From Candidatus Ectomicrobium neotermitis (GTDB taxonomy: Bacteria; Elusimicrobiota; Endomicrobiia; Endomicrobiales; Endomicrobiaceae): a stretch of DNA of 17,554 bases. The notes under the pieces were generated by a model that was not told where the DNA came from, searched no databases, and worked only from the letters and a program-made list of their open reading frames with translations. This document shows, piece after piece, positions 1 to 6,877 of this stretch; the stretch's first letter is position 1, and every line of letters begins with the position of its first letter. The stretch lies in NCBI GenBank assembly GCA_031283745.1, contig JAITBH010000016.1:1-17554 (forward strand). Reading direction: 5' to 3'. Made by a program: the position numbers and the translations under genes.

Positions 1-282
1 TCGGATCAAAGTTCTACAATTGGTTCCGGCAGCCAGCTTTTGGTGATAACAAACACCTTGCTTGATGCCCCGCTTTGGGTCAGAGTTGATGTAGACGGCA
101 TAATGGTTTTTGAGGGCAATCTCCCTAAAGCAGCTCAGCTGTCCTTTAGGGCAAATGATAGATTTAGAATAAGGGTTGGATATGCAAAAGCCTTGAGACT
201 ATCTTTCAATGGTAGAGAAATAGACTCCCTTAGCGGGGCGGCAAGCGATGGGACAAACACAATAGTCCTAAGAAAAGAATGA
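1..282 (+). CDS. RodZ-like protein, C-terminal DUF4115 domain (5' end outside window)
   Basis: The frame is open from base 1, so the true start lies upstream; a GTG at 40 is only an internal valine. The 93 visible residues begin with a short Ser/Gly-rich stretch. They then form a compact beta-rich domain with a pattern typical of the DUF4115 domain at the periplasmic end of RodZ-type cell-shape proteins: an 'APLWVRVDVDG' strand, a later 'FRIRVGYAKALRLSFNGREI' segment, and a final 'TNTIVLRKE' strand. RodZ normally joins a cytoplasmic helix-turn-helix and a membrane helix to this domain and links MreB to the wall machinery; those parts are not in view. Its TGA overlaps the rimO ATG as ATGA, implying translational coupling. 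The domain call is from remembered family pattern; full RodZ identity is inferred. Confidence 0.7.
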   Translation, partial: SDQSSTIGSGSQLLVITNTLLDAPLWVRVDVDGIMVFEGNLPKAAQLSFRANDRFRIRVGYAKALRLSFNGREIDSLSGAASDGTNTIVLRKE

Positions 283-1619
283 TAAGCCCCCAAAACATCG
301 CTTTTATTGTCTTGGGCTGTCCCAAAAATGCAGTTGAAGCCGAATATATGTTGGGCATATTGAAAAACGAAGGGTTTAATATAGTATCAGAGGTAGACAA
401 AGCAGATATTATAGTGGTGCATACTTGTTCTTTTATAGCGTCGGCAAGACATGAATCTGAAAGCTGTATCAAAAAGGTCTTAAAGTTAAAGAAGAGGAAA
501 GATGTTAAGGTTTTTGTCTCAGGCTGCCTGCCGCAACTCATAAAAAACGAGATGTTAGATAGGTTTTCGGGCATTGACGGTTATGTTGGAACGGGCAATT
601 TAGACAAACTCCCCGCCATTCTTAAAAATACCGCCCCATCGCCTTTCAAACCCCCCATACTTCCCCCTCCAAGCGGTCTCAACAATTCAAAATTCAGAGT
701 TTTATCCTCACCTCTGCCTTTTGCCTACCTCAAAATAGCCGAAGGGTGTAGGCATAAGTGTTCTTTTTGCATAATCCCGCAGCTCAGGGGCAAATACCAG
801 AGCAGAACCCTCCAATCGCTCAAAGATGAATCGTCGGCTTTAGCTCGTTCCGGCATAAAAGAGCTGATCATCATCGCTCAAGACACAACGAGTTATGGCA
901 TAGACCTTTACGGGAAGTTCGCTTTGAGCAATCTCTTAAAAAATCTCTCAAAAGTTAAAGAAATTAAACGCATCAGGCTCCTATATGCCTATCCCTCGGC
1001 AATAAATAATGAGCTTTTAGAGATAATAAGTAGTTGTGAAAATGTGGCACCGTATATAGACATTCCAATTCAGCACATAAGCAAAAATGTTCTTTTAGCA
1101 ATGAAAAGGCCGACAAATACGAGAAAAATTATTGAAAAAATTCGGTCAAAATATCCCAAAATTGTCTTGAGGACATCTCTCATAGCGGGTTTTCCAAGCG
1201 AAAGCAGGGCAGATGTCAAAGAACTTGTCGATTTTTTGGGTGAAGGCCACTTCCTTTATGCAGGGGTTTTTGATTATTCAAACAACTCAACCGCCTCATC
1301 AGCCAAACTGTCGCCTCGGGTAGCAGCTCAAGAGATAAAAAGCAGGAAAAAAATTTATGAAGTTGCCCAGTATGAGGCTTTTGCAAAGCAGACAGCGGAA
1401 ATGAAAGGCACAGAAATTGAGATTTTGGTTGAAAATGTTCAAAAAAGCGGCAAGGGCTACAAAGTTTCGGGCAGGTCTCAGTTCCAAGCCCCAGAAATTG
1501 ATGGGAAAACAGTGTTTTTTAGCAAAGAGGCAGTGGCAGTAGGCAGTTTTCAAACAATGGTTATTGATGGAAAAAGAGGTTATACGATAAAAGCGAGGGA
1601 GAAAAATGAACTTACCTAA
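279..1619 (+). CDS. rimO: Ribosomal protein uS12 methylthiotransferase RimO
   Basis: This radical-SAM enzyme adds a methylthio group to a conserved aspartate of ribosomal protein S12 in the cytoplasm. The 446 residues show the full MTTase layout. The N-terminal UPF0004 domain has three cluster cysteines (C14 in 'VLGCPKN', C50 in 'HTCSF', C83 in 'SGCLPQ'). The radical-SAM core carries C157-x3-C161-x2-C164 in 'GCRHKCSFCIIPQLRG'. A C-terminal TRAM-like segment begins near residue 385. 'VLGCPKN' and 'IIPQLRGKYQSR' favour RimO over MiaB. Residues about 119-147, between the two domains, are unusually Pro/Ser-rich. The ATG at 279 overlaps the previous stop; the Shine-Dalgarno is weak, so coupling probably matters. 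The last 14 bases overlap pgsA. Confidence 0.95.
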   Translation: MISPQNIAFIVLGCPKNAVEAEYMLGILKNEGFNIVSEVDKADIIVVHTCSFIASARHESESCIKKVLKLKKRKDVKVFVSGCLPQLIKNEMLDRFSGIDGYVGTGNLDKLPAILKNTAPSPFKPPILPPPSGLNNSKFRVLSSPLPFAYLKIAEGCRHKCSFCIIPQLRGKYQSRTLQSLKDESSALARSGIKELIIIAQDTTSYGIDLYGKFALSNLLKNLSKVKEIKRIRLLYAYPSAINNELLEIISSCENVAPYIDIPIQHISKNVLLAMKRPTNTRKIIEKIRSKYPKIVLRTSLIAGFPSESRADVKELVDFLGEGHFLYAGVFDYSNNSTASSAKLSPRVAAQEIKSRKKIYEVAQYEAFAKQTAEMKGTEIEILVENVQKSGKGYKVSGRSQFQAPEIDGKTVFFSKEAVAVGSFQTMVIDGKRGYTIKAREKNELT

Positions 1620-2223
1620 TAGACTTACAATGTTGAGAATGATTTCTGTGCCGTTTTTTATTTTGTGTATCGAGCTGAGCGGGTTTTGGTTTAACCTTGC
1701 GGCATTGTTGTTGTTTATTGCAGCGTCCCTGACGGACTTTTTTGACGGCCGCATAGCACGCAAATACAATATCATCACCCCGCTGGGGATTTTTTTAGAC
1801 CCCCTTGCCGATAAATTGCTCGTTTCAGCAGCTTTCATATCCTTTATTCAGTTTGACGATCTGCACATTCCTGCTTGGATAGTGATAGCGATTATTTCAA
1901 GGGAATTTCTTATCACGGGCTTTCGCTCTCTTGCGGCAAGCAAAAATGTGATTATCCCCGCAGACAAGTCAGGCAAGTTTAAGACCACTTTCCAGATAGT
2001 CGTCATAATCGTGGTCCTTGCAATAATTATAGTCAAAGACGCTTTTTGGGAATTTTACGGTGTATCATCTGATATGATTGAGGTCTACGATAAAGGTGCA
2101 TATAAAACCCTAATGTTTTTGTTTGACAATGTGCCCTTTTGGGCAGTCTGCATTGCGGCATTTCTTACGATATATTCAGGGGCAAGATACCTCATCACCC
2201 ACAGGGCGCTTCTTAGAGAATGA
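1606..2223 (+). CDS. pgsA: CDP-diacylglycerol--glycerol-3-phosphate 3-phosphatidyltransferase
   Basis: PgsA makes phosphatidylglycerophosphate from CDP-diacylglycerol and glycerol-3-phosphate, the committed step to phosphatidylglycerol. The 205-residue integral membrane protein has the complete CDP-alcohol phosphatidyltransferase motif, D44-x2-D47-G48-x2-A51-R52-x8-G61-x3-D65-x3-D69, followed by several hydrophobic helices. Length and the opening 'MNLPNRLTMLRM' are typical. A GAGGGAG Shine-Dalgarno lies a few bases before the ATG, inside the end of rimO. The stop overlaps the start of pgpA, the next enzyme in the same pathway, which supports the assignment. Confidence 0.95.
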   Translation: MNLPNRLTMLRMISVPFFILCIELSGFWFNLAALLLFIAASLTDFFDGRIARKYNIITPLGIFLDPLADKLLVSAAFISFIQFDDLHIPAWIVIAIISREFLITGFRSLAASKNVIIPADKSGKFKTTFQIVVIIVVLAIIIVKDAFWEFYGVSSDMIEVYDKGAYKTLMFLFDNVPFWAVCIAAFLTIYSGARYLITHRALLRE

Positions 2224-2669
2224 AAAATATAGTTTTGGCTTTCTCATCGGTTTTTGGCATAGGTTATATAAAGCTTGCATCAGGCACTTTTTCCTCCCTT
2301 TTTGCTCTTATAGTTTGGATTTTTATACCCGCCGCATTTGCTTGGCAAATAGCAGTTGCGGCGATTATTGTTGTTGCTTCAGTGATATTTTCAGGAGCCG
2401 CTGAAAAGATTTATGCCGTTAAGGACGACAGGCGAATAGTCATTGACGAAGTAGCTGGAATGTGGATAAGCCTCCTATTCTTGCCTAAAACGGTATTTTT
2501 CTTTGCAGCGGCTTTTGTTTTGTTTAGGGTTTTAGATATTTCAAAGCCCCTGTTTATAAACAGGCTTCAATATCTCAAAGGGGGCTGGGGCATCACCGCA
2601 GACGATGTTGCGGCAGGCATAGTGGTAAATTTAATTTTGCAGGGCATAAAACTTGGAGGTGGTCTATGA
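2220..2669 (+). CDS. pgpA: Phosphatidylglycerophosphatase A
   Basis: PgpA removes the phosphate from phosphatidylglycerophosphate, completing phosphatidylglycerol synthesis after PgsA. The 149-residue membrane protein carries the family's conserved blocks: an N-terminal 'GYIKLASGTFSS' (the family usually has a P before GT), then 'KDDRRIVIDEVAGMW' with D69, D70, D76 and E77, then 'FRVLDISKP' at about 102-110, and 'GWGITADDVAAG' with D128 and D129. It overlaps pgsA by 4 bp and the downstream hydrolase by 4 bp, so the lipid pair is translated as a coupled unit. Confidence 0.92.
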   Translation: MKNIVLAFSSVFGIGYIKLASGTFSSLFALIVWIFIPAAFAWQIAVAAIIVVASVIFSGAAEKIYAVKDDRRIVIDEVAGMWISLLFLPKTVFFFAAAFVLFRVLDISKPLFINRLQYLKGGWGITADDVAAGIVVNLILQGIKLGGGL

Positions 2670-3286
2670 TAAAAATCGACATTGTTGTCAGTGGAGAAGT
2701 ACAAACCAATTGCTACCTGATCTACGATAGCAGCACAAAAGCCGCAGCGATAGTTGATCCGGGCGCTGACGGTGCTATCGTGATAAGCAATATCCAAAAG
2801 CTCGGCTTAAAGCCCGAAATTCTTATAAACACTCACGGGCATTTTGACCACATTCTTGACGATGACAAACTCAGAAAGCAGTTCAATATCCCTTTAGCAG
2901 TCCATAAAGATGAGGTTGAAATGCTTGCTGACGGCACTAAAAATTCATCGGCTTTTTTTGGCAAAGAGGTGAGGGTTCTAAACCCCGAAATTCTTCTTTC
3001 TGATGAGCAAGTTATCGAGCTGTCTTTTACAAAGTTTCAGGTTATTGCCACTCCCGGACACACAAAAGGCGGCATTTGCCTGCTTTTTGACAATTTCATC
3101 GTCACGGGCGACACGCTTTTTAAGGAAGATGTGGGCAGAACTGATCTTAAAGGCGGCAGCTATAGAACGCTTATGCTCTCTTTAGAAAAGCTAAAGAAGC
3201 TCCCGCCCGAACTGATTGTTTACCCGGGCCACGGGGACATTTCAACCATAGACTACGAAATGAAAAATAACCCTTACTTGAGATAG
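2666..3286 (+). CDS. Metallo-beta-lactamase-fold hydrolase (glyoxalase II-like)
   Basis: A 206-residue soluble protein of the glyoxalase II-like branch of the metallo-beta-lactamase fold. All metal ligands are visible: H57-x-H59-x-D61-H62 in 'THGHFDH', H132 in 'TPGHTKGG', D149 in 'VTGDTLF' and H189 in 'YPGHGD'. 'VGRTDLKGGSYRTLM' is typical of the YcbL/GloB-like subgroup, usually annotated as MBL-fold metallohydrolase. Length fits that subgroup and is shorter than classical GloB. A GGAGG at 2655-2659 sits 6 bases before the ATG, within the end of pgpA. The fold is certain; the substrate (glutathione thioesters or another thioester) is not. Confidence 0.9.
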   Translation: MIKIDIVVSGEVQTNCYLIYDSSTKAAAIVDPGADGAIVISNIQKLGLKPEILINTHGHFDHILDDDKLRKQFNIPLAVHKDEVEMLADGTKNSSAFFGKEVRVLNPEILLSDEQVIELSFTKFQVIATPGHTKGGICLLFDNFIVTGDTLFKEDVGRTDLKGGSYRTLMLSLEKLKKLPPELIVYPGHGDISTIDYEMKNNPYLR

Positions 3287-3288
3287 AA

Positions 3289-4173
3289 ATGATAGACGCA
3301 AAACAGTCCGTAGAGGATTTTATCGCTTACATAAGGGTTGAAAAAGGCTTGTCAAAAAACACAGCCCTTGCCTACAGATCGGACTTAGCAAAAGTTATTA
3401 GATATGCAGACAAAAAAAAGATCAATTTGAGTGCTTTAAGCCACCAAGACATAACCGACTTTTTGTGGGATCTAAAAACCAAAGGGCTAAAGCCCACTTC
3501 AATTTATAGAGCAGTCGAGTCTGTTAAGCAGTTCTATAAGTTCTTAAACAATGAAGATGTCCTTGAATTTGACCCCGCCCAAGATGTTCCTGTTCCAAGA
3601 CTTCCCGAAAAGCTGCCGACAGTTTTATCTTTAGAGGAAGTAGATGTTTTGCTTGGCTCAGTAAATGAAAACAATATCACCAGCATCCGAAATCGTGCAA
3701 TGTTTGAGTTGTTATATGCCTCAGGGCTAAGAATTTCAGAGCTAATAAATCTCAAGTTTGAGGACATAAATATGACCGACAATTTTGTGAGGGTTTTAGG
3801 GAAAGGGTCAAAGGAAAGACTTGCACCTTTTGGCAATACAGCCAAAAGGTTTTTAAGTATCTACATCAATGCCCGCAAAGGCTCTAAAAATCCAAAAGAA
3901 ATGGTTTTCATCTCAAGGCTTGGAAAAAAAATGTCGAGAATTGCTGTTTGGCAACAGCTTAGCACGGCAGCAAAAAATGCAGGAATTGCCAGAAACATAT
4001 ATCCGCACATTCTGCGGCACACTTGTGCAAGCCACTTGCTATCAGGCGGTGCAGACATCAGGTTTGTTCAAGAGATATTAGGGCATAGTTCAATAGCCTC
4101 AACTCAACTTTATACTCACTTAGATGCCCGCCAAATTCAAGAAAAGCATAAAAAATTTCACCCAAGGGGATAA
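3289..4173 (+). CDS. xerD: Tyrosine recombinase, XerD type
   Basis: A site-specific recombinase of 294 residues, the usual size for XerC/XerD, which resolve chromosome dimers at dif. The N-terminal SAM-like core-binding domain covers about residues 5-90. The catalytic domain has the complete set: R148 ('ASGLRISEL'), K172 ('GKGSKERL'), H240 and R243 ('HILRHTCASHLL'), H266 ('LGHSSIASTQ') and nucleophile Y275 ('LYTHLDA'). The linker 'PRLPEKLPTVLSLEEV' resembles XerD more than XerC. It lies in a housekeeping operon, 2 bp after the previous stop and 1 bp overlapping nadC, with no mobile-element partners, so a cellular Xer role is more likely than a phage or integron integrase. The C versus D choice is inference. 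Confidence 0.87.
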   Translation: MIDAKQSVEDFIAYIRVEKGLSKNTALAYRSDLAKVIRYADKKKINLSALSHQDITDFLWDLKTKGLKPTSIYRAVESVKQFYKFLNNEDVLEFDPAQDVPVPRLPEKLPTVLSLEEVDVLLGSVNENNITSIRNRAMFELLYASGLRISELINLKFEDINMTDNFVRVLGKGSKERLAPFGNTAKRFLSIYINARKGSKNPKEMVFISRLGKKMSRIAVWQQLSTAAKNAGIARNIYPHILRHTCASHLLSGGADIRFVQEILGHSSIASTQLYTHLDARQIQEKHKKFHPRG

Positions 4174-5045
4174 TGATTTTTATGAAAAATATTACAGAAA
4201 TAGATTGCCTCATCAGAAAAGCGCTCCAAGAAGACGATGCAGCCCACGATCTCTCCACCGAATACTTTGTCGGTCAAAATCGATCCGCAAAAGCTGTTTT
4301 GATTGCCAAAGACGATGGAGTTTTGTGCGGAATTGATGTGTTTAAGAGAGTGTTTAAGATTGTGGACTCAAAGTGCGAGATAGTTTCTAAGCTATCTGAT
4401 GGAACCATAGTTAAAAAAGGCGACAAAATTATGGAGATAAGCGGGAAAGCCGAGCCGATACTGTCGGCTGAAAGAACCGCCCTCAACTTTATCCAGCACT
4501 TGTCGGGGATTGCCACCATCACAAATAAGTTCGTCAATTCTTTAAAAAGTGCAAAAGCCAAAATTTATGACACACGCAAAACTCTCCCCGCATACAGGCG
4601 CCTTGCAAAATATGCTGTCAGGTGCGGCGGGGGCAACAATCACAGAATGAATTTGTCGTCTATGGTTATCATCAAAGACAATCATATGCGCCTAATAAAA
4701 GATCTCTCAAAAGAGGTCGAAGTGTTTAAGAAAAAGCACAAAAACATTCCCATCGAGATTGAATGTCAAACTTTCCCGCAAGTAGAAAAAGCCTTAGAAG
4801 CCAAAGCCGACCTGATAATGCTCGACAATATGAACTTAAAAGACACAAAAGCCGCCATAAAACATATCAGAGCCTCATCAAAAGGTTCGTATAAACCCGA
4901 AATAGAAATTTCAGGCGGCGTCAATGACAAAACTCTTTCCAAATTTGCCGCACTTGATGTCGAAAGAATATCCGTCGGTATGCTTACCCATTCGTCAAAA
5001 GCCTTAGATATGTCCTTAGAGATTACTATCACTAAGCCGCAATGA
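4173..5045 (+). CDS. nadC: Nicotinate-nucleotide diphosphorylase (carboxylating), quinolinate phosphoribosyltransferase
   Basis: NadC converts quinolinate and PRPP to nicotinate mononucleotide, CO2 and pyrophosphate in de novo NAD synthesis. The 290 residues match the family end to end: 'SAERTALNFIQHLSGIAT' near 98-115, the PRPP/quinolinate-binding 'DTRKTLPAYR' at 133-142, 'KYAVRCGGGNNHRMNL' at 146-161, 'KDNH' at 168-171, 'DLIMLDNM', 'EISGGV' and 'SVGMLTHS'. The usual Gly after TP is Ala here ('LPAYR'), a mild departure. The ATG at 4173 overlaps the xerD TAA by one base; a second in-frame ATG at 4182 could be used instead. No nadA or nadB is in this window. Confidence 0.95.
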   Translation: MIFMKNITEIDCLIRKALQEDDAAHDLSTEYFVGQNRSAKAVLIAKDDGVLCGIDVFKRVFKIVDSKCEIVSKLSDGTIVKKGDKIMEISGKAEPILSAERTALNFIQHLSGIATITNKFVNSLKSAKAKIYDTRKTLPAYRRLAKYAVRCGGGNNHRMNLSSMVIIKDNHMRLIKDLSKEVEVFKKKHKNIPIEIECQTFPQVEKALEAKADLIMLDNMNLKDTKAAIKHIRASSKGSYKPEIEISGGVNDKTLSKFAALDVERISVGMLTHSSKALDMSLEITITKPQ

Positions 5046-5773
5046 AACTTTTTAGTGAGATTAAAAGTTATAAGGCTATCGGCTCAACTCAAACAAAAGC
5101 CAAACACTTAGCCCAAAAAAATTACCCGCAAGGCACGGTAGTTATGTCAGACAGGCAGACAAAAGCTTATGGCAGGGATCAAAAAAAGTGGCTTTCCCCG
5201 GCAGGGGGGCTGTGGTTTTCATTTATCCTAAGACCAGAAATTTGGGCCGATGAGGCAGTTAAGTTATCACAGGTAGCGGCATTAGCTTTGCAGACTTGCC
5301 TTGAAAAGAAAATAAAAGTTCCTGCCCAGATAAAGTGGCCAAATGATATTTTGTTTTGCAATAAGAAACTTGCAGGGATAATTGTGGAGATGTCTGTTGT
5401 AGATAAAACTGTTGAGTGGGTAGCAGTTGGTATAGGAATAAATGTCAACAATCCGATAGCCCCCGAATTTAGTACCGCCGCCGTCTCGCTAAAAGATGTC
5501 AAAGGGGCAAAGGTCGATAAAAAAATGGTTTTTGAAGCTTTTTGCTGTGAGTTTGAGAGGATTTATAAAGAGTTTATCGAGAGCGGGTTTGATAGCTTTG
5601 CCGCCCAATACAATCAAAAGACGGCATTTCTTAATTCCAAAGTGGAAATTATAAACGGCTCAGAACATATCGAAGGGATTTATAAAGGCATAGATGCCAA
5701 TGCCAACTTAGTTTTGCAAACCCCGCACCAGACGAGACATTTTGCCAGCGGAACATTGAGGAGCCTTAAATAA
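5042..5773 (+). CDS. birA: Biotin--[biotin carboxyl-carrier protein] ligase, class I
   Basis: The enzyme activates biotin to biotinyl-AMP and attaches it to carboxylase carrier domains. The 243 residues contain the biotin-binding stretch 'AYGRDQKKW' at 42-50 (a variant of GRGRxxxxW), 'KWPND' at 98-102, 'KLAGIIVE' at 109-116 and 'VGIGINVN' near 129-136. A small SH3-like C-terminal domain ends in 'HFASGTLRSLK'. There is no N-terminal winged-helix domain, so this is the non-regulatory class I form and should not act as a biotin operon repressor. The ATG lies inside the end of nadC with no clear Shine-Dalgarno, so translation is probably coupled. Confidence 0.92.
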   Translation: MKLFSEIKSYKAIGSTQTKAKHLAQKNYPQGTVVMSDRQTKAYGRDQKKWLSPAGGLWFSFILRPEIWADEAVKLSQVAALALQTCLEKKIKVPAQIKWPNDILFCNKKLAGIIVEMSVVDKTVEWVAVGIGINVNNPIAPEFSTAAVSLKDVKGAKVDKKMVFEAFCCEFERIYKEFIESGFDSFAAQYNQKTAFLNSKVEIINGSEHIEGIYKGIDANANLVLQTPHQTRHFASGTLRSLK

Positions 5774-5979
5774 TGGACATCAAATCGGTAAAGAAATTGT
5801 TTTACGGGCTGTTTGTTTTAGACATAGCGGCAGGTTTTGTGGTAGGTGCAAAGTTTAATTTTGTTTTTGGCATCATCACCTCAGCGGTTTTGCTTATCAT
5901 CAATGTAATCGGTTATGCCGTAATCTTAAAAATGGAGAAAAAAGCCAATGAAAAAAGACAAAAAGATGGAGCTTTATAA
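5773..5979 (+). CDS. Small two-helix membrane protein, unknown function
   Basis: I do not recognise a family. The 68-residue product begins with a short basic segment, has two hydrophobic helices at about residues 9-26 and 30-52, and ends in a highly charged tail ('KMEKKANEKRQKDGAL'). The charge distribution suggests both termini are cytoplasmic. The ATG overlaps the birA stop as TAATG, and the last 32 bases overlap the next small gene in another frame. Its place in an unbroken operon supports real expression. An AtpI-like or general helper protein is possible, but nothing in the sequence decides it. Confidence 0.65.
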   Translation: MDIKSVKKLFYGLFVLDIAAGFVVGAKFNFVFGIITSAVLLIINVIGYAVILKMEKKANEKRQKDGAL

Positions 5980-6136
5980 GTATCTGTTCATCGTTTCGAC
6001 ACTCTGCGGGGCTTTTGGCGCTTTTGCTTTGTATAAAGAGTTTCAGATCATCGGGTGGATACTTGTTGGAATTTGGTTTGTTATCGCTGTGATAGTTAGG
6101 TTTTTGATAATTAAAAATAGAAAGGGAGGCAATTAA
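5948..6136 (+). CDS. Small two-helix membrane protein, unknown function
   Basis: A 62-residue product with two hydrophobic helices (about 10-27 and 33-54) between a Lys-rich N-terminus and a basic C-terminus ('IIKNRKGGN'). It resembles the preceding gene in architecture, with little obvious sequence identity. The ATG at 5948 is preceded by GGAG at 5934-5937. A later in-frame ATG at 5966 lacks a good ribosome-binding site, so the earlier start and its 32-bp overlap with the previous gene are preferred. The stop codon abuts the YbaB start. Function unknown; the pair may form a small membrane complex. Confidence 0.6.
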   Translation: MKKDKKMELYKYLFIVSTLCGAFGAFALYKEFQIIGWILVGIWFVIAVIVRFLIIKNRKGGN

Positions 6137-6433
6137 ATGGACATTATGAAAATGGCTAAAGATGCGATGGCAATGAAAAGCGAGCTTAAAGAAATGGACA
6201 AAGCATTGAAGGGCTGCATTGTTGATGTTGAGTATAAAGGTGTTGAAATAAAGATAAACGCAAAAAATGAAGTTGTGGGCATCTCTTTACCTGAGGATTT
6301 GCTTAAAGAGGACAAAGAAAAAATCGAAAAAACCCTGCTAAACGCATTGATTGAAGCGTCTAAAAAAGCCCAAGACGCAATGGCGCAAGAGGTCAAAAAA
6401 CGCAGTGCAGGAATGAAAATGGCGGGTTTTTAG
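6137..6433 (+). CDS. YbaB/EbfC family nucleoid-associated protein
   Basis: The 98-residue product fits the YbaB/EbfC family of small homodimeric DNA-binding nucleoid proteins. It has an N-terminal charged helix ('MKMAKDAMAMKSELKEMDKAL'-like, with Met-rich heptads), a central beta meander ('VEYKGVEIKINAKNEVVGISL'-like), the family's 'PEDLLKEDKEKIEKTLLNALIEA' helix, and a Met/Gly-rich tail ('SAGMKMAGF'). It usually sits beside dnaX and recR; here it instead ends a mixed operon. GGGAGG at 6125-6130 gives a strong ribosome-binding site. No terminator lies between this gene and the tRNA promoter. Confidence 0.82.
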   Translation: MDIMKMAKDAMAMKSELKEMDKALKGCIVDVEYKGVEIKINAKNEVVGISLPEDLLKEDKEKIEKTLLNALIEASKKAQDAMAQEVKKRSAGMKMAGF

Positions 6434-6438
6434 TTGGT

Positions 6439-6467
6439 TTGACTAAGAGTAGGCCTTGTAGTATAAT
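6439..6467 (+). promoter_or_regulatory. Promoter of tRNA-Asp
   Basis: TTGACT at 6439-6444 and a perfect TATAAT at 6462-6467 are separated by exactly 17 bases, matching the housekeeping sigma-70 consensus. The expected start near 6474 is about 16 bases before the mature tRNA 5' end. The promoter begins five bases after the YbaB stop codon. Confidence 0.85.
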
Positions 6468-6489
6468 TCGCCTGTCGTTGATGTTCTTT

Positions 6490-6565
6490 GGGGATGTGGT
6501 GTAGCCCGGTTTAACACACTGCCCTGTCAAGGCAGAGACCGCGGGTTCAAATCCCGTCGTCCCCG
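6490..6565 (+). tRNA. tRNA-Asp (anticodon GTC)
   Basis: A complete cloverleaf can be drawn. The acceptor stem pairs 6490-6496 with 6558-6564 (one G-U), the D stem is GTGT/ACAC, and the anticodon stem CTGCC/GGCAG encloses the loop CTGTCAA with anticodon GTC. The T arm is GCGGG/CCCGT with loop TTCAAAT. The discriminator base is G (6565), as expected for aspartate. CCA is not encoded, so it must be added after transcription. Confidence 0.96.
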
Positions 6566-6597
6566 ATTTTAATTTCAAAGATCATCAACAAAAAAAT

Positions 6598-6630
6598 AAA
6601 AATCTGCGAAAACTTTCGCAGATTTTTTTT
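6598..6630 (+). terminator. Intrinsic terminator after tRNA-Asp
   Basis: The inverted repeat AAAAATCTGCGAAA / TTTCGCAGATTTTT (6598-6611 and 6614-6627) is followed by T's to 6630. An A-rich run on the left flank gives the reverse strand a U tail as well, so it may work in both directions. It ends the tRNA transcript and any read-through from the upstream operon. Confidence 0.88.
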
Positions 6631-6657
6631 GTTTTTATAGCCCCAAAACTGTGCAAG

Positions 6658-6701
6658 CGGGTGCAACCATTACAAAAGCAATGGCTGCACCCGTTTTTTT
6701 T
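6658..6701 (+). terminator. Second intrinsic terminator in tandem
   Basis: CGGGTGCA (6658-6665) pairs with TGCACCCG (6686-6693), and CCATT (6667-6671) pairs with AATGG (6680-6684) across one mismatch. Eight T's (6694-6701) follow. It lies 28 bp beyond the first terminator on the same strand, insulating the efflux locus from upstream transcription. Confidence 0.87.
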
Positions 6702-6719
6702 GTCTGACAAATCAAAAAA

Positions 6720-6751
6720 CAGCACTTTTTGCCTTGCAAAAAGTGGAGCTG
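6720..6751. repeat. Perfect 10-bp inverted repeat (hairpin) without a T tail
   Basis: CACTTTTTGC (6723-6732) and GCAAAAAGTG (6736-6745) are separated by CTT, with flanking CAG/CTG able to extend the stem. A smaller hairpin, AAAAAC-TGG-GTTTTT, follows at 6760-6774. No T run follows the main stem, so it is not a standard terminator. Its role is not apparent. Confidence 0.6.
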
Positions 6752-6801
6752 GGTAGATAAAAAACTGGGTTTTTGAGGCGGAATTTAATGGGAATGCAAT
6801 A

Positions 6802-6817
6802 TTATACGGTATTATAA
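6802..6817. promoter_or_regulatory. Predicted TetR operator, site 1
   Basis: TTATA-CGGTAT-TATAA, the same inverted repeat as sites 2-4. Read on the minus strand it is TTATAATACCGTATAA, which keeps the conserved G before the second half-site seen at the other three. I found no convincing promoter over this site. Confidence 0.65.
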
Positions 6818-6861
6818 GTTTATTCATATTGAGTAGCAGCGAGAAATGAGAGGGGGAAATT

Positions 6862-6877
6862 TTATATAGCAGTATAA
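6862..6877. promoter_or_regulatory. Predicted TetR operator, site 2
   Basis: TTATA-TAGCAG-TATAA. On the minus strand, the right half contributes to a possible leftward -10 TATACT. It lies 60 bp from site 1. Confidence 0.68.

Noticed and set aside
1299..1838. Long minus-strand frame of 179 codons across rimO and pgsA
   Set aside because: It lies opposite two clear genes whose motifs are intact, and its translation has no recognisable domain.
3289..4173. Tyrosine recombinase as a sign of an integrated phage or integron
   Set aside because: It is embedded in a coupled housekeeping operon with no attachment repeats, cassette genes or phage genes nearby; it looks like a chromosomal Xer protein.
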